A stretch of DNA of 64,000 nt. It comes from an uncultured Candidatus Altimarinota bacterium (GTDB lineage Bacteria; Patescibacteriota; Gracilibacteria; BD1-5; UBA6164). The notes beneath the pieces are model-generated. The model saw only the letters and a list, made by a program, of their open reading frames with translations, did no database searches and was not told the origin of the DNA. Both the position numbers and the translations under genes were made by a program. Of this stretch, positions 55,381 through 64,000 are shown piece by piece. The stretch is taken from contig CALDZK010000004.1 in the NCBI GenBank assembly GCA_937944145.1, forward strand, positions 62,001-126,000. The letters are read 5' to 3'. Within the stretch, counting starts at the first letter, position 1. Every line of letters begins with the position of its first letter.

Positions 55381-55393
55381 GCCGATTTTTTTT
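55367..55393. terminator. Bidirectional terminator containing two stop codons
   Basis: AAAAATCGGC-CTAA-GCCGATTTTT with A and T runs on both sides. The CTAA loop is where the TAA of comEC and the TAG of the minus gene overlap. Both proteins therefore end in the same residues, KKSA. Confidence 0.88.
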
Positions 55394-56612
55394 CTGAACT
55401 AGATGGAGAGATATCTCAGAGCATATCAAGTATATCTCCTCACATCCCTCCTTCCCCTGTTTCTATAGTGTCTTTTTTTTCCAGCATTTGTGCTTGCATC
55501 ACTTCCTTGATTCTTTGTTCTTGTTTCTTGTCAGCATTGGCTTTGGCTCTTTCTATCAATTCTGCAAAGGTAGTTTTTTGTTTTTCTAATCCAGAGCCCT
55601 TTTTTGCTTTTGAGTTTTGTTCTTTGAGCTTTTTAGATCTTGCTGCTTGGTAGGTGTTTACTTCTTTATGTATATATTTGAGTGCAAGATAGACTTCTCA
55701 TTTGTCTGTGGAGGTCTGGAGAGTTTTCAGTGTTGCTTCAAACGTCTCAGATTTTGGGAGATGTTTCCCCTCGATTACTTTGTTTCCAGCTTCTCTAGCT
55801 GCGATGATGAAATCTATATTTTTATCTGACTCTTCTCATCATTTGAGAGGAAAGGCTCTATAGTTTTCTGCTATAAGTTCTGTGACAGGGTCTTCCTTGT
55901 TATTTGCTGCTTCTTTGGGCATATCTGCAAAGAAACTCTCTGAACGTTCTTCTGGAGTTTTTCCTCATTCTAGGAGTTTTATGGCTTCTTGAGATTTTCA
56001 TGCATCAGATATATTATTAGTAATTGCTGTTTGTGGAGCAGTATTTCATTCAAGATCTGTACGTATATTTGCGAATTCTTCAGGACTTATATGTCCTGTA
56101 TCTACGAGTCTCTCGATACTTGGGAAACCAGGGACTTCTTCTATATGGGATTCTCTTGATTCTTTTTCTGGAGAAGATTCTATAGCTTCTTGTGGTTCTT
56201 TCTCTAGACTATTAGATTCTTCAGAGATGTTGTTTGGTGTTTCTTCTAAAAATATATCAGTTTGTGTTTTATTTCATACAGGTACTTCTCAGATAGCAGA
56301 CATCAGAGTAGCTATAGTTTTCTGATTTTGACTATCTTCAAATTCTAATCCGAGTTTTTGGAGAGATATAGGATCAAGGAACGTATATTCTATAGCTCCT
56401 TGTATATCCTGACCGTTTTTTGAGTACTGATAGACGATGCTATCAAGTATATCTTGGTGTTGTCCTATTTCGTCTTCGAGTTTTTTGTAGTCTTCACTAC
56501 TACGAAACTCTTCTATTATAGTATCTTGTTTCTCCTGTTCCTCTGCTTGTATAGCTTCGGATTTTTTGTCCCAATTTTCGAATTGTTCCTCTGGATTTGC
56601 TGTTGCTAGCAT
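55377..56612 (-). CDS. Acidic hypothetical protein (411 aa)
   Basis: ATG 56612. No signal peptide or membrane helix. Very acidic N-terminal half (Glu, Ser, Gln), a helical middle part with YLALKYIHKEVNTYQAARS, and a Gly-rich C-terminal tail ending in SSSEKKSA. Several TGA codons. Similar proteins in Gracilibacteria may exist, but I recognise no family. Preceded by a terminator, so it has its own promoter. Confidence 0.62.
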
Positions 56613-56627
56613 GTTTTTCTTTCAAAA

Positions 56628-56664
56628 AATAATCCCTATAATTGTATCATATAGGGATTATTTA
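56628..56664 (-). terminator. Terminator downstream of gatA
   Basis: On the minus strand AATAATCCCTATA pairs with TATAGGGATTATT, followed by T. It ends the gatA transcript (stop at 56721). Confidence 0.75.
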
Positions 56665-56675
56665 TGTCAAATCTT

Positions 56676-56713
56676 GCGTTGTCATCTTGAGCGAATAAAG
56701 AGAAGAATGACAA
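56676..56713. repeat. Short imperfect palindrome, GTCATCTTGAGCGAA-type
   Basis: GTCATCTT and AAGAATGAC frame the sequence GAGCGAATAAAGAG. The core resembles the GTCATxCTGAGCGAA repeat scattered in many bacterial genomes. One copy in this window. Confidence 0.45.
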
Positions 56714-56720
56714 AGACTTG

Positions 56721-58178
56721 TTAGACCTTGAATTTTTCAGGAATCATCTGTTTTCTCCAATTTGTTGCTCTCTCATAAACTCCTGCGATTTCAAAGACTT
56801 TTTGCTCTCACATTCTTGGTCCTATGAGTTGGAGTCATACAGGGAGGGTTTCTTTTTCACTATCTTCACTCTGAGCAAAACCACATGGTATACTCATACC
56901 TGGGAGTCCAGCAAGTGATGCTGGTATAGTATAAGCATCCTCGAGATAGAGTTTGAGAGGATCATCGACTTTGTCTCCTATCTTCCAAGCAACACTTGGT
57001 GATACGGGACAAGCCAGAATGTCTACTTGTTCAAAGGCCTTTTCAAAGTCTTGGATGATGAGTGTACGTACCTGGGAAGCTTTTTTGTAATAGGCATCGT
57101 AGAAACCTGCAGAGAGTACATAACTTCCCAGGATGCTTCTACGTGTTGGCTCATCTCAGAGTCATTCTCCTCTATTATTGAGGTAGAGTTCTTCGAGACC
57201 GTTTCTCTCGGACGATGAGTTATGTCCATAGCGAATACCATCGAGTCTTGCGAGGTTTGTAGAGACTTCTGCAGGAACGATGATATAGTAGGACGCGATT
57301 GCGTATTTGGTCATAGGAAGGGATACTTCGACTACTTCAGCTCAGAGTTCTTTTAGTTTTTCTATTGCTGTGTTTATAGTTGTTTTGACTCACTCTTCGA
57401 GACCTTCTTCAAAGTATTCTTTTGGGATTCCTACTTTTTTTCATTTGAGATCGGGGGTTTTCCAGATTTTTGGGTCTATGATATCTTTCCCGGGAAGAGT
57501 AGTATTTTCGAGAGGATCTTCTCCATTCATTATGTTGTATAGGAGAGCAGCGTCCTGTACGGTGTATGTTATGGTTCCAGGACAGTCAAAACTCGAGGCC
57601 ATGGGCATTACTCAGAAGCGACTATTTCTCCCATATCCTGGACGAAACCCGACTACTCCACACATGCTTGCGGGTTGACGGAGACTCCCACCTGTATCTG
57701 TCCCGAGAGCAGCAGGACAGAGTCCAGCTGCGACAGCTGCAGCAGAGCCAGAGCTCGAACCACCAGGGATACGATCGGTTCCATATGGATTTTTTGTTGC
57801 TCAAAACGCAGAGTTCTCTCCACTAGAACCCATAGCAAACTCGTCCATATTGAGTTTTCCTAGCGAATTCATTCCTGTTTTTTCGAGTCTTTCGATAACA
57901 GTCGCACTATATGGAGGGATGAAATTTTCGAGCATTTTCGAACATCCTGTTGTTGGAATATTTTTTTCACAGAAGAGGTCTTTGATCCCGAGAGGAATCC
58001 CCATGAGTTCTCCATCTGATTCTACGAAGTCTCTCAGCCCAATAGAGGTAAATGCTCAGATTTCTTTGTTATATGTATGATTTCTTTCTATAAAATACTG
58101 CCATAGTTCTTTTTGAGAGATGTCTCCATTTTTGATGAGTTCTTGAAGTTCGTGTATGCTTTTAAATGCGAGTTCCAT
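56721..58178 (-). CDS. gatA: Aspartyl/glutamyl-tRNA amidotransferase subunit A
   Basis: Frees ammonia from glutamine for making Gln-tRNA or Asn-tRNA. 485 residues. Seen: [12 protein letters not shown] with catalytic Lys, then [11 protein letters not shown] and the amidase signature [18 protein letters not shown] with the Ser residues, and [16 protein letters not shown]. Ends with IPEKFKV. The usual GSSTENS appears as GSSGENS, where Gly is GGA, a minor variation. Many TGA codons, one in GSLRQPAS-type conserved parts. gatB and gatC are not in the window. Own terminator downstream. Confidence 0.94.
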
Positions 58179-58230
58179 ATGTGGGAAATAGGTAAGGGAA
58201 TATGTATCTAGAGAAGTATATAAAAAAAAT

Positions 58231-58262
58231 AAAAATCTAGAAGAGAAACTTCTAGATTTTTA
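58231..58262 (-). terminator. Terminator of rplS
   Basis: Perfect stem AAAAATCTAGAAG / CTTCTAGATTTTT, continuing into a T run on the minus strand. Confidence 0.85.
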
Positions 58263-58296
58263 TGTAAGTAAGCGAGTGAAATTATTTTTTCTCTTC

Positions 58297-58833
58297 TTAT
58301 TTTTCTTCCGTTTTTACTTCTTCCTTTGGAGTAGATTCTTCTGTCTTTTCAGTAGGAACTTCAGCTTCTTCTTCTGCTTTTACTTCCTGGTTTGTTGTTT
58401 CTACTTTTTCTTCCTTTTTAGGCGCCTCTGGCATTTCTACTACTGGGAGTACTCTTTCAGCGTTGAGGGCAACCTTGTCTCATGATACTTCTTTGAGTCT
58501 TGCAGCTTTACCAGTGAGATCTCTGATAAATTTGATAGATTTTCTTCTCACTTTAAATTGTCTGAGTACATCTATCTTGTCGATAGTCGGAGAGTGTATT
58601 GCAAAGATCTTTTCTACTCCAAATGCACCTACCTTTCTTCTTACGGTCATAGTTTTTTCGAGTTCTGATTTTCCAGCTGTTTTTATAACAACTCCTTTAA
58701 ATCTTTGAATTCTTTCTTTGTTTCCTTCTTTAATTTTTTGGTGAACTTCGATTTCCATACCAGTTCTTATCTCTGGTCTTCCCGATTGCAAAAAGCTTGA
58801 CTGAGCTTTTCTTACGATATCTACGTTTGTCAT
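58297..58833 (-). CDS. rplS: 50S ribosomal protein L19 with acidic C-terminal extension
   Basis: 178 residues. The L19 core spans 1-115 (MTNVDIVRKAQ, then RFKGVVIKTAGKSE, TVRRKVGAFGVEKIF, SPTIDKIDVLRQFKVRRK). A 60-residue tail rich in Glu, Lys, Thr and Pro follows (VEMPEAPKKEEKVET and similar), which standard L19 lacks. The only TGA is residue 119, between core and tail: read as stop it would give a normal-length L19. Its divergent promoter is described at 58864. Confidence 0.93.
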
Positions 58834-58863
58834 TATTATATATAAGGTACTAAAACGAGCCAT

Positions 58864-58891
58864 ATCATATAGAAAAAGACTTTTATTGCAA
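58864..58891 (-). promoter_or_regulatory. Promoter of rplS
   Basis: On the minus strand TTGCAA (58886-58891) and TATGAT (58864-58869) are 16 bases apart. The -35 box overlaps the first copy of a 17-base direct repeat (58873-58889). Confidence 0.6.
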
Positions 58892-58921
58892 AGTTTTCTT
58901 TGTAAAAAAGACTTTTATTGC
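58873..58921. repeat. 17-base direct repeat in a divergent promoter
   Basis: AAAAAGACTTTTATTGC occurs at 58873-58889 and again at 58905-58921, 32 bases apart, about three helical turns. Each copy touches the -35 box of one of the two divergent promoters. Confidence 0.7.
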
Positions 58922-58946
58922 TTAAAAAGTATTTTTGGAGTATAAT
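58918..58946 (+). promoter_or_regulatory. Promoter of the gene at 58976
   Basis: TTGCTT (58918-58923) and consensus TATAAT (58941-58946) with 17-base spacing; the ATG lies 30 bases further. Confidence 0.72.
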
Positions 58947-58975
58947 TTTCTTTCTATTTACTATTTATATACATC

Positions 58976-59467
58976 ATGGATTTTGACGCGTTTAGGAAAA
59001 AAGCTCTTGAACTCAAGGATCAAGCAGTAAAAAAATCAAAAGAAGCTGTAGATTATGGAGCGAAAAAACTCGGAGAGTCATCTCTAACGCTCAAGGATAC
59101 AAAACAATTACAAGACTTTATCACGAGTTCAAAAAATACTCAGACAAAACTCGAAGATGGAAGCCACAGGGAGAATAAAAAAAGAGTAGTGGTTATATTT
59201 GCAGATGTGAAATCAGATTTTTTTGAGAGTGTGCTCTATATGCTACCGGTCCTTATGACCAAGGCTTTTTCCCAAAATGTTTCTCTGAAACTTGCAGATA
59301 TATCTATGAAAGACCTGAAGAAAAGAGACTATGAAATTATGCAGTGACCGACTCTCAGTGTTTTTGAAAATACAAAATATATAAAGTCCTTGCAGTGAGA
59401 ACAAGAAATACAAAAAGTTGTAAAAGACGCGTCTTTGGATATAAATAAGACTATTGATAGTATTTAA
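58976..59467 (+). CDS. Helical hypothetical protein (163 aa)
   Basis: ATG 58976 (MDFDAFRKKALELKDQAV). The N-terminal 60 residues are a Lys/Ala-rich amphipathic helix. The middle (KKRVVVIFADVKSDFFES) has an alternating beta-alpha pattern. Two TGA codons near the C-terminus. Followed after 8 bases by a membrane-helix gene, so both may act together at the membrane. Function unknown. Confidence 0.66.
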
Positions 59468-59475
59468 ATGACTTC

Positions 59476-59748
59476 ATGATTTCTCTTACGATACTTGAGC
59501 TCCTGTACTTAGTACTGACGTTATTTGTTGTTGTTATTGGGGTACTTTTGACTCTAGTACTTATCCGTGTTCTGAGAATACTTAGAGTCGGTACAGAGCT
59601 TGCAGATATGTATTTTTCTGTAAAAGATATGCTGGCAAACATACATCTGATCCCAGAGATATTGAAACAAAAACTGCTCGAGACCTTTTGAGACAAACGA
59701 GAGCAATCAGAGGAAGAACAATGAGAAGAACAAAAAAAAGAGTCATAG
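59476..59748 (+). CDS. Single-helix membrane protein (90 aa)
   Basis: ATG 59476. One long hydrophobic helix (residues 3-32, LELLYLVLTLFVVVIGVLL), then an amphipathic part and an acidic, Gln-rich tail with two TGA glycines. The TAG stop is inside the terminator hairpin. The ATG at 59468, out of frame, leads nowhere. Function unknown. Confidence 0.64.
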
Positions 59749-59765
59749 TATATGACTCTTTTTTT
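59733..59765. terminator. Bidirectional terminator
   Basis: AAAAAGAGTCATA-GTA-TATGACTCTTTTTTT. It contains the stop codon of the upstream gene and is 17 bases from the stop of the convergent glutamate-synthase-like gene. Confidence 0.85.
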
Positions 59766-59781
59766 AATATCTACGAGATTA

Positions 59782-61443
59782 TTATTTTTTTGCGAGATGT
59801 TCTGGAGTAAACAGGCTTGGACTCTTGAGTCCTGCTATAGCAGCTACTTGTATGAGTCCATGATTGTGTGCGTGGACAAAGTTGGATATTTGTTTTACTT
59901 TTTTATCCCAGGCTTGTTGAAATGCCCTTCTATTTGCTTTTTTCATAGTGGCAATTCCTACAGGACAGCTTCCATGTTCCCCCGAACAGTGCCCAGCTCT
60001 GATACATCCAGCCGATATCATGATAGAACGCGCATTTCCTATAGCGTCTGCTCAGATAGCCATAGCTCTAGCTGACATAAACGGGGTATAGAGTTTTGCA
60101 GCTGCAAAGAGTTTTACCTTATCTCTGACACCGTTTTCTGTGAGAATAGCATTTGCCATCTCCAGTGCTGCATAGATCCTCTTTCCAAAAAGAGTTGAGA
60201 GGTATATAGGAGCAGCTCCAGAACCACCATCTCCTCCATCTATAGTAATAAAATCAGGAGCTATATCTGGTGTTTTGACGATTTGTTTTGCGAGAGGTTC
60301 TATGTTTTTTGCATCTGAGATAACGATCTTACATCCGATTGGTTTTCCTCCTGCTTTTTCTGAGAGTTCATTCATAAACTCAAAGAATTCTTTTTCTTTT
60401 CCTTCATTGTAAAAAGGAAATCTATTTGGTGATATCAGGTCGTGTCCTGGTTCTACTCCACGTATTTCGGCAACAGTTGGAGTATTTTTTATAGCTTTGA
60501 GGATTCCCCCACTTTGCTTTGCTCCTTGGGCGAGTTTTATCTCTATAGCTCTACAAAAAGAAGTGATTTTTTTAAATCTATCCCAGTTGAACTCTATACT
60601 TCAGTCAGTGGTGTGTTTCTTGAGTCCATAGAGTCATGATCCTACTTGGAGTATAACGTGACCGAACTCGTCTGTGAGTTCTGATGGTTTTGGAAATACC
60701 TCGAGTGGGGCACTCCAGTCTATAGCGTAGAAACAAAAGTGTTCTTTTGAAAAGAGATATAAATCTACTTTTCCGTCACGTATGAGCATACTTTTATATA
60801 TATCTATGATACGATTTTTGAGTCTATTTCCTGGAGTAAGTACGTAGATGGGTTTGAAGATCTTTGGTATATATATAGATTTGAAGAACTTTCTCTCAGG
60901 AGAAAATGCTACTCTTGGTATATGATGTATCGCAAATCCTCACTCTCCTGTATTGAACGGAGCTTTTGCGTCAGCGCATCCTGCTGCCATCGCTGCAGTT
61001 GCCTCAAATCCTAGAGCTCCAAGACTCATAGCACTTCTATATATATATGATTGAAATTGAAATGGGTGTTTTCTTTTTTTTCCTACGAGTGGAAACTCTG
61101 GTGCTGTCTCATCTTGATTCAGAGGAGTAGCAGAGTGAATCATGTCAAAATCACCATTATGCAGCTCTCTTGCAGAATCAAATTTATCAAAAGAAAAATA
61201 CCCTGTTTTTCCAGAAGCTACATGGAGTATCCAATCGATCACGATACGGTTTACAAAATCATTGTCGTCGAGAAAATACTGTCTGATAAATGGACGCAAA
61301 TTGTGACTGAGGTAACGAAACCTCCCGAGTAAAGGGAAACGAGCGATAACAACATTTCCATTTTGTACAAATCTATCGTACACAACGATGAGAAGACAGA
61401 TACTCACTATCACTCAAAGCACACTTAGTATAATAATTCACAT
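59782..61443 (-). CDS. FMN-binding glutamate synthase-like protein with N-terminal membrane helix (553 aa)
   Basis: ATG 61443, with TGA as codon 2. One membrane helix (residues 3-22), then the GltB synthase domain: RSAMSLGALG and FNTGEGG for FMN and substrate, ITIDGGDGGSGAAP, GADAIGNARS, and the [3Fe-4S] motif CIRAGHCSGEHGSCP near 478-492. This is the YerD-like stand-alone form: no amidotransferase domain and no GltD partner nearby. It may be an oxidoreductase acting on an amino acid or amide rather than a true glutamate synthase. It is the last gene of the ligase operon. Confidence 0.88.
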
Positions 61444-61461
61444 AGCTCAAATGGTTATAAA

Positions 61462-62631
61462 TTAATTTTTCAAGGATATATCTCCTGTATGGTACACAAA
61501 ATACAGTAAGCTCAAAGGACATACGAGTAGATAGGACCATAAAAGGAGTTCTTCGAGTGGCATATCTATATATATACTCGCAAAAGCAAATAGAGAAAAT
61601 GTTATTGCAACCATAGCCTGGGAATAATAACTCTTGAGTAAGAGGTACTTTTGGGATGGACTTTCTTTTGAGAGTACAAAAAAATTTTTATTAAACACAA
61701 GTCGAAAGAAAGTTGAAAAGAACGTAATACAAATAATTATAGCATAGAGAATGGAAGTGTATTCTATGTCGTTTGTAATTGATCTTAGTCCCCATCATAT
61801 ACTATACAAAATTACAGCGAGAGTAAAGAGTTTTTTTGCATTGAGATGATCAATGTATTCTTTTATAAGCCAAAAAATAATACTAAAGCTCAGAGCTAGT
61901 CATATAGCCAAGAGTCAGAGGTCTCGAAAACTTTCCTGACTAATAAAAAATAGTGTGAGTACCCAAAAGAAACTCTCGAAATACAAAAAAGGCCCATCAA
62001 GTATAAACACGTATTTTGAATTGTAGTTATCTTTGAAAGAAATAATATCCCGCAGCTTAAGAGGAACTTCTTGCTGTTTTTTGCTGCGGATTTTGAGGTC
62101 TTGTTCGTACTTGAGGAAATGCCATAGGGAAAAGAGACTGATAGCTGTCATCAGAGCAAATATATATCAGTAGACATCATACTCTAGGAAAAAAGAGGAA
62201 AATAATATCCCTACCTTTACGAGTATAAATCAGAGAATTTGAATATTTCCAAAAGCGTTCCCTACTGATTTTTTTTCGGTGTACATAGAAAATATATACC
62301 TCTTTGTAATCCAAAAGAAACAATTATAAAACCCATAAAATATTGCTAGAATGATGAGAAAGAAGATGTTTTTTTCGAGATATCATAAACTGACTAAAAT
62401 AATCTGAAGTACAAAGGATATAATGACAATAGGACGGTATCCGTACTCATATCGTATATGATCCCAGATATACATGGCAACGAGGAAACTCACTCCAGTA
62501 ATAGCTATAAACGTACTGATATGAGTTATGTTGAATCCATTAGTATAGAGAAATACAGGAAGAAAAAACAAAAAAAGCCCCCCGAGAAATGAATGAGTTC
62601 CAACAAAGTTGTATAGGAGGCTATTTTTCAT
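61462..62631 (-). CDS. MFS-like transporter (389 aa)
   Basis: ATG 62631. About eleven or twelve helices with a polar loop near the centre (KIRSKKQQEVPLKLRD). The start MKNSLLYNFVGTHSFLGGLF and the helix-loop pattern with WDHIRYEYGYRP fit the major facilitator superfamily. At least seven TGA codons. It lies 3 bases after the ATP-grasp gene and 18 bases before the glutamate-synthase-like gene. It may export the product of the ligases; that is inference. Confidence 0.72.
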
Positions 62632-62634
62632 AGT

Positions 62635-63537
62635 TTAGAATATATCAGTATTATCTATATTTAGGGCATTGAGTTTGTCATACATAGGTTTGAGATTGTG
62701 AGGTTTTCCATATCTTGGGACATGGTGCATCTTGAGATATGGACGAGAGTTCAGTTCGAGAAAGATAGTTTTTTGTTTGTCATAATTTGTTTCTATTCCT
62801 TTTTCCATGATGACATCTATCCCAAAGATATTTGCTTCAAATCAGTCGAGTATCTTGAGGAAGAGTTCTTTGTTTTTCTTGCTAATGGTTTTGAGGTCTA
62901 TAGTCTCGAGCACTCACCCTGGAGCAAGAGATACTCTATGGAAGAGTTGTACTTTTTCTCATTTTTTTGGTACCGTTGAAAAGTTTTTTCCATGTTTTTT
63001 GAGGTGAGCTTTTACCACTCATTTTTTTTCTATCTCGTGTATGACAGGAGTCAGTTCCATGTCTCTACGGATTTTGTTTTCTTCATCGATAAGAGTAGAG
63101 ATAGTCTTTTCCCCGTCCCCGATAACAAAACTCGGCATACGCTCAATCGCGCTATTTACTTCTCAAGCAGTCACTACAACCCTATAGTTTTTTCCAAGGA
63201 GGTATTGTTCTATAACACTATTTGGCCACCATACTTTTACCCATAATGCAGCATACCAGAACTCTTTCCAGGTCGTAATAGGAAAATAACTTCCTCTTGA
63301 GTATCCTCCAACATTTGGCTTGATACACACAGGGAATCAGTGTTGTTTTACAAATTTGTAGGCTGTGTAGGGTGAAAAAAAAGTTGTTCCTTTTGCGTGA
63401 GGAACTCAGAGTTTTTCAAACATATCTCGAGCTTGTTTTTTTGATCTCGAAGCTTTTCTGACGGGTAGGGGATTGTAGGCACTACATCCATCCATAAATG
63501 TATCAGAAATCCATTTGTAGAGTATTTTTTTTATCAT
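62635..63537 (-). CDS. ATP-grasp ligase (300 aa)
   Basis: ATG 63537. Seen: SRSKKQARDMFEKLGVPHAKG (start of the ATP-grasp fold, residues 33-53, read with one TGA), HGFPVCIKPNVGGYSRG with the ATP-binding Lys, then EQYLLGKNYRVVVT, and the metal-binding ILELNSRP-like LELNSRPYLKMHHVP. The order resembles cyanophycin-synthetase-like or glutathione-synthetase-like ligases, which join an amino group to a carboxyl group. About nine TGA codons. Start overlaps the end of the upstream gene (ATGATAA). Confidence 0.82.
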
Positions 63538-64000
63538 GTTTTTTTTGAGGTAAGGGAATGGATCTTCATCATATTCCAAAATATTTTTTTCTTTTGTATG
63601 TCTTTACTATCTGGGATGATGCAGACGAGTTGTTTTGCAAAGTTTTTTGCCATGAGATTCCTGGTTTCTGAGCTGAGTGTCTCATCCATAAGAGCAAGCA
63701 AGAGAGGGAGAAATATATTTATTTCAAATACTTTGAATTCTCACCTAGCTATAGATGTGAGAGAATCTGCTTTTACTCCAACGCGAGCCATAGAATATTC
63801 TCACATTTGTAGCATCATTTTTTTGATCTTGTTTTTTTCTAATGAAGATAACTGTGAACTATAGTCTTTGTAGATCGAACCATTATGAATGCCTTCTATA
63901 TGGTACTTTTCAGGAATTGTGTTTATTGTTTCGGTGATAGAAAACACAGAAAATTCCTGAGGATTTTTTTGGGATCTGATATAGTATATCTCAAATTCTT
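63531..64000 (-). CDS. Probable second ATP-grasp-type protein, 3' part
   Basis: Starts beyond the window; the last 155 codons are seen, ending at TAA 63531. The stretch GVKADSLTSIARGEFKVFEIN carries an E-I-N pattern like the metal-binding E-x-N of ATP-grasp enzymes, preceded by a helix and followed by a long helical C-terminus. Three TGA codons, one directly before the stop. The partial view limits certainty. It is coupled to the ATP-grasp gene downstream. Confidence 0.55.

Noticed and set aside
1-64000. rRNA, tRNA, CRISPR array or insertion sequence
   Set aside because: I looked for T-loop motifs, repeated spacers, transposase motifs and rRNA cores in the gaps and found none; a tRNA-Gly(UCA) is expected elsewhere in the genome.
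1-64000. TGA as tryptophan (code 4) instead of glycine
   Set aside because: TGG still codes Trp at conserved places, and TGA falls on invariant Gly in UvrA, Mfd, GlyA and EF-G.

Overview
The window comes from an AT-rich bacterium that reads UGA as glycine (genetic code 25). This points to the Candidate Phyla Radiation: Gracilibacteria (BD1-5) or Absconditabacteria (SR1). Under the standard code nearly every gene looks shattered by TGA. Read as Gly, the pieces join into full-length proteins, and TGA falls on invariant glycines: both LSGGE signatures of UvrA, the Walker A and QLRGRVGR motifs of Mfd, YYGGNE and QGGP of serine hydroxymethyltransferase, and the Gly of EF-G just before VEPQSE. TAA and TAG remain stops. 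No rRNA, tRNA, CRISPR array or insertion sequence was recognised. All coordinates below use code 25.

Layout. 1-5372: large unrecognised proteins with Gly-rich hydrophobic segments, and a small basic ORF. 5414-11390: queA, a PH-domain membrane protein and tsaB, then mfd and an FKBP-type lipoprotein. 11405-17946: a cell-surface block (short S-layer-like paralogue, exported coiled-coil protein, 1221-residue SLH-type S-layer protein). 18307-22919: a type IV pilus operon (two inner-membrane assembly proteins, pilB, pilC), preceded by an exonuclease-DinG helicase. 25783-26469: an exported coiled-coil protein. 26466-37039: a ten-gene minus-strand run with four unrecognised proteins, then pepA, comF, a zinc-ribbon protein, uvrA, murB and rluB. 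37340-43917: ctpA, a small ORF, glyA, a PH-domain protein, a membrane protein, a WecA/TagO-type transferase, a small ORF and fmt, which carries a GC-rich palindromic insertion. 43928-46015: three genes without any TGA (small membrane protein, ABC-2 permease, prmC). 46024-50669: a hypothetical gene, fusA, and a translationally coupled cluster with an apparent -1 frameshift. 50869-55380: rny, efp, an lgt-like gene and comEC. 55377-58833: an acidic hypothetical protein, gatA and rplS. 58976-59748: two small genes. 59782-64000: an operon with one clear ATP-grasp ligase, a second probable one, an MFS-like transporter and an FMN/Fe-S glutamate-synthase-like protein.

Together the window holds translation (fusA, efp, rplS, gatA, fmt, prmC, glyA), RNA modification (queA, tsaB, rluB), DNA repair (uvrA, mfd, dinG), envelope building (murB, WecA-like, S-layer) and a pilus/competence set (T4P, comEC, comF). 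The least explained parts are the two-ligase operon at the right end, the frameshifted cluster at 49 kb and the four-gene group at 33.8-37.0 kb.
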